A DNA stretch of 64,000 nt from Nocardioides caldifontis. GTDB lineage: Bacteria > Actinomycetota > Actinomycetes > Propionibacteriales > Nocardioidaceae. The DNA is taken from the NCBI RefSeq assembly GCF_008087345.1, contig NZ_VHIB01000001.1, positions 1,116,001 through 1,180,000 on the forward strand, in the 5' to 3' direction. Of the stretch, positions 1-7,315 are shown piece after piece. A program made the translations under genes and the position numbers. Each line of letters opens with the position of its first letter. The stretch's first letter is position 1. The notes below the pieces were generated by a model. That model ran no database searches. It was not told where the DNA came from and saw nothing but the letters and a program-made list of their open reading frames with translations.

Positions 1-8
1 GGGCCGCG

Positions 9-395
9 GTGCTGGCGACCCACGAGGCCTTCTACGCGGCCGTGGAGGCCGGCGACCTCGACCGGCTCGAGGAGCTGTGGACCGAGGAGCCGGACTCGGT
101 GTGCGTGCACCCGGGGGCGCGGCCGATCCACGGCACCGCGGCGGTCCTGCGCAGCTGGGCGGTGGTCATGGCGACGCGGGAGTACGTCCAGTTCTTCCTC
201 ACCGACGTCGAGGTGACCGTGGCTGACGACGTGGCCGTCGTCACGTGCACGGAGAACGTCCTCACCGGTGAGGGCGGCGCGAGCACGGCGTTCCAGGGCG
301 GACGTGGCCAGGCTCTCACCGCCTTGCGGCGTACGAGTGGGGGTTGGCGGTTGTGGTTGCACCAGTCCACGCCGGTAGGGTCAGAACCCATATGA
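9..395 (+). CDS. SnoaL/NTF2-like small protein, 5' end probably cut by window edge
   Basis: The protein has the pattern of the NTF2-like (SnoaL / DUF4440) fold: an N-terminal helix pair rich in Glu and Asp around ETHEAFYA-like residues, a central HPG motif, then a W-rich strand ending in WLHQSTP. About 128 residues are visible, normal for the family. The GTG at 9 is only the first start seen inside the window. No stop codon lies in frame before it, so the true start may lie upstream. The stop codon overlaps the folB start (ATGA), so it is probably translated together with the folate genes. Members of this fold can be enzymes or binding proteins, and the substrate here cannot be told from sequence. 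Confidence 0.75.
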   Translation: MLATHEAFYAAVEAGDLDRLEELWTEEPDSVCVHPGARPIHGTAAVLRSWAVVMATREYVQFFLTDVEVTVADDVAVVTCTENVLTGEGGASTAFQGGRGQALTALRRTSGGWRLWLHQSTPVGSEPI

Positions 396-811
396 CCGAG
401 ACGACGCCCGACCCGACCGCGGCGGCGACGCCCGTGGGGGCGCAGCGCCTGCTCGACCGGCTGAGCATCACCGGCATCGAGGCGTTCGGCCACCACGGTG
501 TGTTCGACTTCGAGCGCCGTGACGGCCAGCCGTTCGTCGTCGACCTCGTGCTCGGGGTCGACACGCGAGCGGCTGCCGCCAGCGACGACCTCGAGGACAC
601 CGTCGACTACGGCGCGCTCACCACGCGCGTCAAGGAGGCCGTGGAGGGCGACCCGGTCGACCTCGTCGAGACGGTCGCCCAGCGGGTCGCGGACGTCTGC
701 CTCGCCGACGACCGGGTCGGCTGGGCCGAGGTGACCCTGCACAAGCCGCAGGCGCCGATCGACGCGACGTTCACCGACGTGGCGCTCACGATCCACCGGA
801 GCCGCGGGTGA
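392..811 (+). CDS. folB: dihydroneopterin aldolase
   Basis: FolB converts 7,8-dihydroneopterin to 6-hydroxymethyl-7,8-dihydropterin and glycolaldehyde in folate synthesis. The 139-residue protein carries the family core GIEAFGHHGVFDFE (residues 28-41) with a likely catalytic Glu, and the lysine of TLHKPQ (about K118) matches the family's active-site lysine. The ATG at 392 was chosen over an upstream GTG at 344 because it overlaps the preceding stop as ATGA and begins the natural N-terminus. folK follows 55 bases downstream, so the two sequential pathway enzymes are co-directional and probably in one operon. Confidence 0.95.
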   Translation: MTETTPDPTAAATPVGAQRLLDRLSITGIEAFGHHGVFDFERRDGQPFVVDLVLGVDTRAAAASDDLEDTVDYGALTTRVKEAVEGDPVDLVETVAQRVADVCLADDRVGWAEVTLHKPQAPIDATFTDVALTIHRSRG

Positions 812-866
812 GCGGCGCGCACCCGCGCCGCCCGACCTGCCGCCCACACCGACGAGGGGAGCCCCA

Positions 867-1436
867 ATGACCGAGACGCCCAACCCCCACCTGGTCGATG
901 CGGACACCCTGACCGGTGAAATGCGCCCGATCCGCCGCTGTGTGGTGTCCCTCGGCTCCAACAAGGGCGACCGGATGGCGAAGCTGCAGGGAGCGGTCAG
1001 CTCCCTCAAGGACACCCCGGACGTCTGGGTGACCGAGGTGTCGCCCGTCTACGAGACCGAGCCGGTCGACGCCCCCGAGGGCTCCGAGCCGTTCCTCAAC
1101 TGCGTGGTGCTGCTCGACACGACGCTCTCGGCGCACGTCCTGCTCGAGCGCGCCCTCGCGATCGAGTCGGCCTTCGGCCGGCAGCGCGGCACCGTCCCCA
1201 ACGCCCCGCGCACCCTCGACGTCGACCTCATCGTCGTCGGCGACCGCCGGGCCGACGACGAGAGCCTCACGCTCCCGCACCCGCGGGCCCACGAGCGGGC
1301 CTTCGTCCTGGCGCCCTGGCACGACCTCGACCCGGAGGCGGAGATCCCCGGCGTGGGACCCGTGGCGGAGCTGCTGGAGCAGGTCGGCCGCGACGGCATC
1401 GAGCGGCGCGACGACCTGGTCTTCGAGCAGCCCTGA
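867..1436 (+). CDS. folK: 2-amino-4-hydroxy-6-hydroxymethyldihydropteridine diphosphokinase
   Basis: FolK transfers pyrophosphate from ATP to 6-hydroxymethyl-7,8-dihydropterin, the step after FolB. The 189-residue protein shows the family signatures in order: SLGSNKGDR (28-36), a PFLNCV segment (76-81), RTLDVDL (115-121) with the metal-binding aspartates, and LPHPR (136-140). A stretch of about 20 residues precedes the fold, slightly longer than in E. coli. A purine-rich GAGGGGAG stretch lies just before the ATG. The neighbours are folB upstream and a DUF3180 membrane protein downstream, an order common in actinobacteria. Confidence 0.97.
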   Translation: MTETPNPHLVDADTLTGEMRPIRRCVVSLGSNKGDRMAKLQGAVSSLKDTPDVWVTEVSPVYETEPVDAPEGSEPFLNCVVLLDTTLSAHVLLERALAIESAFGRQRGTVPNAPRTLDVDLIVVGDRRADDESLTLPHPRAHERAFVLAPWHDLDPEAEIPGVGPVAELLEQVGRDGIERRDDLVFEQP

Positions 1437-1452
1437 CGGCACCCGCCCCGAC

Positions 1453-1962
1453 GTGGTCCCCCCGCTGCCCGGCCCTCCGGAGGAGGACGAGGCACCGCAG
1501 CGCCCCGAGGGTCGGCTCCGCACGACCCGGCCCGGGCTGCTGGTCGGGCTCTTCCTGGCCGGCGTGGTCGTGGGCCGGCTCGTGCGGCCGCTCGCGGCCA
1601 CCTGGGAGCTGACCGCCCCGCGGGTCACCTGGGTCCAGGGGGCGGTGCTCTACCTCGCCGCGACCATCCTCTTCGCCGTCGCCCGGGCCACCCACGTCGC
1701 GGTGCACCAGCGGCGCGAGCGGCTCCTCCCGCACCAGGCGGTGAACCGGCTGGTGCTGGCCAAGTCGTGCGCGCTGACCGGGGCCGCGGTCGCGGGCGGC
1801 TACGTCGGCTACGCCCTCGGGTGGGTCGGCGCGGGCGCCGAGCTCGCCCGGGAGCGCGTCGTGCTCAGCCTGGTCGCCGCCCTCGGCGCCGCGCTCGTCG
1901 CCGTGGGTGCGCTGCTGCTGGAGCGCGCGTGTCGGGTCCGGGACGACGACGAGGCCCACTAG
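1453..1962 (+). CDS. DUF3180 family membrane protein
   Basis: This is a 169-residue protein with four predicted membrane helices (about residues 29-44, 62-80, 98-117 and 138-157) separated by short basic loops. This layout, and the position directly after folK, fit the actinobacterial DUF3180 family (the place of Rv3605c in M. tuberculosis, as recalled). The function is unknown. The GTG at 1453 lies 17 bases after the folK stop, so it is probably co-transcribed with the folate genes. Nothing in the sequence points to catalysis. Confidence 0.8.
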   Translation: MVPPLPGPPEEDEAPQRPEGRLRTTRPGLLVGLFLAGVVVGRLVRPLAATWELTAPRVTWVQGAVLYLAATILFAVARATHVAVHQRRERLLPHQAVNRLVLAKSCALTGAAVAGGYVGYALGWVGAGAELARERVVLSLVAALGAALVAVGALLLERACRVRDDDEAH

Positions 1963-1972
1963 CCTCGAACCC

Positions 1973-2467
1973 ATGCGCACCCCCGCTCGCCGCCGTCAGC
2001 GCTCGGCCCGGGTCACCGTGGCCGCCACGCTGCTCGTGCTGGCCAGCGGCGGGCTGGTCGCCACCCTCCCGCTCCCCGAGCCGGGGCCGTTGCGGATCGC
2101 CGTCGTGGTCGGGCTGCTGCTCGTGTGGGCCGCCGCCCGGATCATCCACACCGAGCTGGTGACCACCCGTCAGGAGCACGCCCGCGACCGCGCCCGCCAG
2201 GCCCGTGCGTACACCTCGCTGCTGGAGGCGCGCGGCGCCGAGCAGGCCGCGCTCGCGCGGCGCCTCGCCGGCCGCGAGCGCGAGGTCCGCGAGCTCGAGG
2301 CCGTGGTCCGGCTCGTCGAGCGGCGTGCCGTGCACGCCGAGCAGCGGCTCCGCCGCGGCGAGCTCGAGGCGGTCGACCAGGCGCAGGTCGACACCGTCGT
2401 GGACCTGCTGGCCTGGGAGGACCAAGGCAACCGGCGCTGGGTGCCCGAGCAGCGCAAGCAGGCCTGA
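1973..2467 (+). CDS. two-helix membrane protein with a charged coiled-coil tail
   Basis: The protein is 164 residues long: a basic N-terminus, two closely spaced hydrophobic helices (about 12-32 and 42-60), then a long Arg/Glu/Ala-rich region predicted to form a coiled coil in the cytoplasm. The ATG at 1973 was chosen because it opens with a positively charged segment directly before the first helix; the frame is open further upstream to 1907 but only over the end of the previous gene. It occupies the position of Rv3604c next to DUF3180 in M. tuberculosis. I do not recognise a named family. Confidence 0.7.
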   Translation: MRTPARRRQRSARVTVAATLLVLASGGLVATLPLPEPGPLRIAVVVGLLLVWAAARIIHTELVTTRQEHARDRARQARAYTSLLEARGAEQAALARRLAGREREVRELEAVVRLVERRAVHAEQRLRRGELEAVDQAQVDTVVDLLAWEDQGNRRWVPEQRKQA

Positions 2468-2486
2468 GCCGGCCCTCGCCGGACGG

Positions 2487-3938
2487 CTACCAGCTCTCGA
2501 CGGTCTCCGGCGCGGCTGCGTGCGCGACCCTGCCGACGGTCAGCGGGTCCACCTTGCGCACGTCGACCACGTAGCCGGTCCCGGGGGACAGCAGCGTGTC
2601 CAGCGCCGCCTCGGCCACCGCCGTCGACTCCAGCAGGGACCCGGCCGGCTCCTCGCCGAACGCCCGGGTGCGCATCGGGGTGCCGGTGCGCTCGGGGTTG
2701 ATGCAGTTGACCCGCACCCCGTCGCCGGCCCACTCGTCGGCGAGCGCCTGGGTCAGGTTCACCACCGCGGCCTTCGCCGAGGAGTAGAGGCTGTAGCCGC
2801 TGCGCCCCCGCGTGTAGGACGACGAGGTGAACAGCAGCAGGCTGCCGCGGGTCTCGCGGAGGTGCGGGAAGAACTCCTGGGCGATCAGCACCGGAGCCAC
2901 GTAATTGACCTCGGTGGCGTGGAAGATCGTCTCCTCGGAGGCGTCGACCAGCGACCCCCGCGGCAGGGTGCCGGCGGTGTTGACGACGTAGTCGATGCGG
3001 CCGTGCTCGGCGACCACCGCCTCGGCGGCCGCGCGCACGTCCTCGCGCCGCTCGACGTGGGTGCGGGTGGTCGAGCGGCTGAACGCGCAGACGTTGGCGC
3101 CGAACCGGGCCGCCAGCGAGGCGATGTCGGCGCCGATGCCGTAGCTGCCGCCGAAGACGACGAGAGTCTTGCCGGCCAGCGCCTCGCGGTACCCCTCCTC
3201 GTCGTGCTCCTCGGGGGAGATCCGGCTGGTGAGCTGGAACAGCTTGTCGGCGAGGTAGAGGTCGATCGGCTCGGTGACCTTCATGTTCTGCTCCTCGCCG
3301 CGCACCACCGTGATCGGCACGTCGGGGAGGTAGCGGAGGACGACGGTGCAGTCGTCGGTGGCCTCGAACGCAGGGTCCTGCCGCGCCCGCGCGTACGCCT
3401 CCCGGATGGTGGAGAGGCGGAACGCCTGCGGCGTCTGGCCGCGGCGCAGCGACGCCCGCCGCGGGACCGCGGCGATGGTGTCCTCCTCGGTGACCTCGAT
3501 GATCGTGTCCGGGGACGGGATCGCCACGTCGACCGCGTCGTACCGGTCGAGCGCGGCGACGCAGTCGTCGATGATCCGCGGGGACACCAGCGGCCGCACC
3601 GCGTCGTGGAGGAGCACCTTGTGGTCGCCCTCGCCGAGCGCGTCCATCGCGTCCAGCGCCCGCATCGTGGTCTCGCTGCGGGTCGCCGCGCCCTCGAGGA
3701 CCTGGCGGACCTTGGCGTAGCCGCCGTCGCGGACCATCGCGCGCACCGCGTCGAGGTGGCCCGGCGCCATCAGCACCACGACGTCGTCGATCGCCGGGTG
3801 CGCGTCGAACGTCGCGAGCGTGTGCTCCATGATCGGTCGGCCGGCGATCTTCACCAGCTGCTTCGGGAGGTCCAGCCCGACTCGGGTCCCCACGCCGCCG
3901 GCGAGGAGGACGGCGACGTTCCTACGTGCTCCGGACAT
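2487..3938 (-). CDS. bifunctional IspD-like cytidylyltransferase / SDR oxidoreductase (CDP-ribitol or related CDP-polyol synthesis)
   Basis: The 483-residue protein joins two enzymes. Residues 1-240 form an IspD/TarI-type cytidylyltransferase, with LLAGGVGTRVGLDLPKQ (11-27) and the HDAVRP motif (111-116). Residues 255-483 form a short-chain dehydrogenase with GGSYGIG (263-269), a catalytic Ser near 373 and YSSAK (Tyr385, Lys389). The same domain order is known from Haemophilus Bcs1, which reduces a pentulose phosphate and activates the polyol as CDP-ribitol. A role in teichoic-acid-like or other polyol phosphate polymers is therefore likelier than isoprenoid synthesis. The ATG at 3938 opens the nucleotide-binding strand directly. 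The region upstream holds three tandem hairpin repeats. Confidence 0.85.
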   Translation of the reverse strand: MSGARRNVAVLLAGGVGTRVGLDLPKQLVKIAGRPIMEHTLATFDAHPAIDDVVVLMAPGHLDAVRAMVRDGGYAKVRQVLEGAATRSETTMRALDAMDALGEGDHKVLLHDAVRPLVSPRIIDDCVAALDRYDAVDVAIPSPDTIIEVTEEDTIAAVPRRASLRRGQTPQAFRLSTIREAYARARQDPAFEATDDCTVVLRYLPDVPITVVRGEEQNMKVTEPIDLYLADKLFQLTSRISPEEHDEEGYREALAGKTLVVFGGSYGIGADIASLAARFGANVCAFSRSTTRTHVERREDVRAAAEAVVAEHGRIDYVVNTAGTLPRGSLVDASEETIFHATEVNYVAPVLIAQEFFPHLRETRGSLLLFTSSSYTRGRSGYSLYSSAKAAVVNLTQALADEWAGDGVRVNCINPERTGTPMRTRAFGEEPAGSLLESTAVAEAALDTLLSPGTGYVVDVRKVDPLTVGRVAHAAAPETVESW

Positions 3939-3958
3939 GCGGCGCAGTGTCGCACAGG

Positions 3959-4102
3959 CACATCGGGCCGAGCGTGTCGGCGAAGCCGCCACGCTGCCGG
4001 CCGGGCCACATCGGGTCGAGCGTGTCGGCGAAGCCGCCACGCTGCCGGCCGGGCCACATCGGGTCGAGCGTGTCGGCGAAGCCGCCACGCTGCCGGCCTG
4101 GC
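3959..4102. repeat. three tandem 48-base repeats, each with a hairpin
   Basis: Three nearly identical 48-base units start at 3959, 4007 and 4055. Each holds an 11-base-pair stem with one mismatch and a GAA loop (3971-3995, 4019-4043, 4067-4091; arms AGCGTG.CGGC and GCCG.CACGCT). They fill the gap between the end of the nuoD-like gene and the start of the cytidylyltransferase gene, both on the minus strand. They could act as stacked terminators for the former or as part of the leader of the latter. The unit length is a multiple of three, but no gene needs to read through. Confidence 0.9.
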
Positions 4103-4117
4103 GGCGGCTCCGTGCCG

Positions 4118-5275
4118 CTACTTGTCGATGTCGCCGACGACGAAGAACAGCGAGCCGAGCACCGGGACGAGGTCGGCGACGGTCGCGCCGCGGAGCAGCG
4201 CCGGGAGTGCCGAGGCGTTGTTGAACCCGGGGGAGCGGAGCTTGAGCCGCCACGGCGTCTTCTCGCCGTGGGAGACCAGGTAGTAGCCGTTGAGCCCGCC
4301 GGGGCTCTCGGTCCAGGCGTACGTCGCCCCCTCCGGCGCCTTGACGATCTTCGGCAGCCGGACGCCGAGCGGGCCGGGGGGCAGCGAGCGGAGCCGGTCG
4401 ACGCCCTGCTCGACGAGGTCGAGGGAGACGGCGACCTCCTCGACGAGCACCGCGAAGCGGGACCAGGCGTCGCCGCCGGTGCGGATCGGCACCGCGACGT
4501 CGAGCTCGGCGTAGCCGAGGTAGGGCTCGTCGCGGCGCAGGTCGAGGTCGAGCCCCGAGGCGCGGGCGACCGGGCCGCTGACCCCGTGGTCGAGGGCGGC
4601 CTCGCGGGTGAGGACACCGACGCCCCTCGTCCGCTGCTCGAACAGCGGCTCGGCGAGCGGCTCCCGGAGCCGGGGGAGGGCCGCACGGAGCCCGGCGACC
4701 GCGGTGCCGACCCCGTGGAGCCACCCGGCCGGCAGCTCCTCCTTCACCCCGCCGACCCGGTTGAACATGAAGTGCATCCGGCCCCCGGTCAGCTCCTCCA
4801 TGAGCCCGAGCAGCGCCTCGCGCTCGGGGAGCACCCACCGCGGCGCCTCGCCGATCTCCGGCGGGTAGGTGCCGAGGAACAGCAGGTGGTGGAGGACCCG
4901 GTTGAGCTCGGCGAGGACCGTGCGCAGCCACACCGCCCGCGGCGGGACCTCGATGCCCAGCATCCGCTCGACGGCGAGCACCACCCCGAGCTCGTTGGCG
5001 AAGGCGCTGAGCCAGTCGTGGCGGTTCACGAGCATGACCACCTGGCGGTAGTCGCGGGCCTCGAACAGCTTCTCCGCACCCCGGTGCAGGAACCCGACCT
5101 CGGGTTCGCACGCGGTGATCCGGTCGCCGTCGAGCGCGAGCCGGAGCCGCAGCCCGCCGTGGGTGGAGGGGTGGGACGGGCCGAGGTCGAGGACGAGGTC
5201 GGGCGCACCCTCGCCGGACGGGGCCGCCGCCGCGGGGCCCACGGCGACGGTCAGCGCGCGGGTGCTCGGGGTCAC
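4118..5275 (-). CDS. stand-alone NuoD-like (49 kDa / NDUFS2 family) subunit
   Basis: The 385-residue protein belongs to the complex I 49-kDa / [NiFe]-hydrogenase large subunit family. It has [14 protein letters not shown] near the N-terminus (31-44), FLHRGAEKL (62-70), a central [10 protein letters not shown] helix, and a C-terminal ...GDIDK like that of NuoD. No other nuo gene is nearby, so this is not the housekeeping operon. It carries HRG where the recalled M. tuberculosis operon NuoD has HTG. The start was set at GTG 5275 because translation from there gives the usual short N-terminus; the frame stays open to 5572 but only antisense to the next gene. Its redox partner and whether it joins complex I are unknown. 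Confidence 0.88.
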   Translation of the reverse strand: MTPSTRALTVAVGPAAAAPSGEGAPDLVLDLGPSHPSTHGGLRLRLALDGDRITACEPEVGFLHRGAEKLFEARDYRQVVMLVNRHDWLSAFANELGVVLAVERMLGIEVPPRAVWLRTVLAELNRVLHHLLFLGTYPPEIGEAPRWVLPEREALLGLMEELTGGRMHFMFNRVGGVKEELPAGWLHGVGTAVAGLRAALPRLREPLAEPLFEQRTRGVGVLTREAALDHGVSGPVARASGLDLDLRRDEPYLGYAELDVAVPIRTGGDAWSRFAVLVEEVAVSLDLVEQGVDRLRSLPPGPLGVRLPKIVKAPEGATYAWTESPGGLNGYYLVSHGEKTPWRLKLRSPGFNNASALPALLRGATVADLVPVLGSLFFVVGDIDK

Positions 5276-5348
5276 CTGCCGATCATCCCCCACAGCCCCG
5301 CTGGTGCCGGGGGCGCGTCGTCGGTACGGCCTCCTAGGCTCGACGGTG

Positions 5349-5846
5349 ATGGACGACCTCTTCCGCTCCCCGACCGGTGCGTGGCACCGCGTCTCGCCCC
5401 GCCTCGCGGCCCTCCGCCGCTGGCTCCTGCTCGGCTGGGTCGCGGTCGCCGTGGTGGCCGCGGTCGTGGTCCTGGCGGTCGCCGGCCTCCTCCCGCCGGC
5501 CTGGGTCCTCGTGCTCGCGTTGCTGCTGGTGGCCGCCGCCACCGCGTCCGCGTGGTGGGGGATCGGGCGCAACGTCGCGCGGTGGGGCTACGCCGAGGAG
5601 CACGAGGAGCTCCTCATCGTGCGGGGTGCGGTCTTCCGCCGGCTGGTCGTGGTGCCCTACGGGCGCATGCAGTACGTCGACGTGGCGGCCGGGCCGCTCG
5701 ACCAGCTCGTGGGGATCGCGAAGGTGCACCTGCACACCGCGAGCCCCGGCACGACCGCGGTCATCCCCGGCCTCCCGGCGGACGAGGCGGCCCGGCTGCG
5801 CGACCGGCTGACCGCCCTCGGCGAGTCGCAAGCGGCGGGGCTGTGA
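5349..5846 (+). CDS. PH-domain membrane protein, YdbS-like
   Basis: The protein is 165 residues long. It has two membrane helices (about 27-48 and 52-69) followed by a bacterial PH (bPH_2) domain, recognisable by the [19 protein letters not shown] strand pair and the [12 protein letters not shown] strand. An HTASPGT segment follows. It is the small member of a YdbS/YdbT-type pair, since the next gene is a larger PH protein whose GTG overlaps this stop codon. The first codon may be the ATG at 5349 or the GTG one codon earlier. The gene is divergent from the NuoD-like gene across 73 bases. The function of these membrane PH proteins is not established. Confidence 0.85.
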   Translation: MDDLFRSPTGAWHRVSPRLAALRRWLLLGWVAVAVVAAVVVLAVAGLLPPAWVLVLALLLVAAATASAWWGIGRNVARWGYAEEHEELLIVRGAVFRRLVVVPYGRMQYVDVAAGPLDQLVGIAKVHLHTASPGTTAVIPGLPADEAARLRDRLTALGESQAAGL

Positions 5847-7315
5847 CCGACCCGTTCCCGGAGCAGCACCCCGCTCCTGTCGAGGACCCGGGTCCGGGCA
5901 CGGCTCACGGCGCTCCTCCCGGTCCGGAGGCGCCTGAGTACCGCCGGCTCTCGCCGCTCACCCCGGTCGTCCGGGCCCCGATCGTCCTCCTCGCCGTGCT
6001 CGGTGGCTCCTGGCAGCAGATACTCACCGAGGGACGGCTCGGCTTCGTCGCGCTCGCGCTGCTGGGGCTGCTGGCCGCGGGTGCGGTCTACGGGGTCGCC
6101 TCCTGGCTGCGCACCAAGTACTGGATCCGCGACGACGAGCTCCGCATCGACACCGGCGTGGTCTCGCGCCAGTCCCGCCGGATCCGGATCGACCGGCTTC
6201 AGGGCATCGACATCGTGCAGCCGCTGGTGGCCCGCTTCTTCGGGCTCGCGGAGCTGAAGCTCGACGTGGCCGGCGGCGACCGCGAAGGGTCGCTGGCGTT
6301 CCTGCCGCACCGTGAGGCGCTGGAGCTGCGGGCCCTGCTCCTCGAGCGGCGTGACGAGCTCAAGGGAGCCCCGGCACCCCAGTCCGTGACCTGGCCCCGG
6401 GCCGACGCGCCGCCCCTCTCCGGCCGGGCCGACCGGGCTCACGGGGAGCGGCCGCTGGGCAGGCTCGACCCCGGGCTGCTGGTCGCCAGCCTGGCGCTCT
6501 CCAGCGAGATGCTCTGGGTGGCCGGCGCAGCGATCGGGCTCGCGGTCTCGTTCGTCGCCCTCGGCTCGTTCGCCGCGGTCGGCGGCATCGTGCCGGCCCT
6601 GCTGGCGCTCGCGGTCGCGCTGGGCCGCAAGTTCACCGGCTACTACGGCTTCCGGCTCTCGGAGTCGGTGGAGGGGCTCCACGTCCGCCGCGGCCTGACC
6701 GCGCTGTCCAGCCAGACGATCGCGCCGGCCCGCGTCCAGGGGGTCGCGGTGCTCGAGCCCGTGCTGTGGCGGCCGTTCGGCTGGGCTCGGCTCGACGTCT
6801 CGGTCGCCGGCTACCGCACCGGCGAGGGGGACTCCGCGCAGGCGTCGTCGACCTTGATGCCGGTCGCACCGAAGGACGAGGTGCTCGCGCTCGCCGCCCA
6901 CGTGCTGCGGGGCCGCGACGCCCGCCATGTGAGGCTCGCGCCGCCGCCCGCACGGGCCCGGTGGCTCGCGCCGTTCACGGCCTGGACGCTCGCGGCGGGC
7001 ACCGACGAGCAGCTGGTCGTCAGCCGCCGCGGGTTCTGGGTGCGCCGGGTCGACGTCGTCCCCCACGCCCGGGTGCAGTCGGTGCGCGTGACACAGGGAC
7101 CGCTGCAGCGGTGGCTCCGCCTCGCCGACGTCCACGTCGACAGTCCGCCCGGGCCGGTGCACGTGCGGGCGCGGCACGTCGACCCCGTCGACGCGCGGGC
7201 GTTCACCGAGGCGCTGCTGGTGGCCGGTCGGGTCGCACGGCGCGCCGGGGCCGACGCGCTCGGTCAGCCGGCGGGCCAGGGGTCGACGCCGCCGACCCCG
7301 GAGACCACCCAGTAG
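5843..7315 (+). CDS. PH-domain membrane protein with repeated bPH_2 domains, YdbT-like
   Basis: The 490-residue partner of the preceding gene begins with a Pro-rich segment of about 30 residues. A pair of membrane helices (about 45-80) precedes a first PH domain (YWIRDDELRIDTGVV, SRRIRIDRLQGIDIVQP). A second helix pair (about 210-255) precedes a second PH domain (FRLSESVEGLHVRRG, TIAPARVQGVAVLEP). A third, degenerate copy lies near the C-terminus (LVVSRRGFWVRRVDVVPHARVQSV). This threefold layout is typical of YdbT. The start GTG overlaps the upstream stop as GTGA, so translation is coupled. Its 3' end overlaps the convergent methyltransferase gene by 52 bases. Confidence 0.88.
   Translation: MTDPFPEQHPAPVEDPGPGTAHGAPPGPEAPEYRRLSPLTPVVRAPIVLLAVLGGSWQQILTEGRLGFVALALLGLLAAGAVYGVASWLRTKYWIRDDELRIDTGVVSRQSRRIRIDRLQGIDIVQPLVARFFGLAELKLDVAGGDREGSLAFLPHREALELRALLLERRDELKGAPAPQSVTWPRADAPPLSGRADRAHGERPLGRLDPGLLVASLALSSEMLWVAGAAIGLAVSFVALGSFAAVGGIVPALLALAVALGRKFTGYYGFRLSESVEGLHVRRGLTALSSQTIAPARVQGVAVLEPVLWRPFGWARLDVSVAGYRTGEGDSAQASSTLMPVAPKDEVLALAAHVLRGRDARHVRLAPPPARARWLAPFTAWTLAAGTDEQLVVSRRGFWVRRVDVVPHARVQSVRVTQGPLQRWLRLADVHVDSPPGPVHVRARHVDPVDARAFTEALLVAGRVARRAGADALGQPAGQGSTPPTPETTQ

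Noticed and set aside
2487-3938. Naming the gene ispD
   Set aside because: The fused dehydrogenase domain points to CDP-polyol synthesis. An isoprenoid role would not need it.
3959-4102. Possible CRISPR array
   Set aside because: The units are contiguous with no spacers, contain a hairpin with a loop, and no cas gene is near.
2205-4283. 692-codon open frame on the plus strand over the CDP-polyol synthase gene
   Set aside because: It is antisense to a gene with two intact enzyme domains and its product is low-complexity Arg/Ala/Gly sequence.
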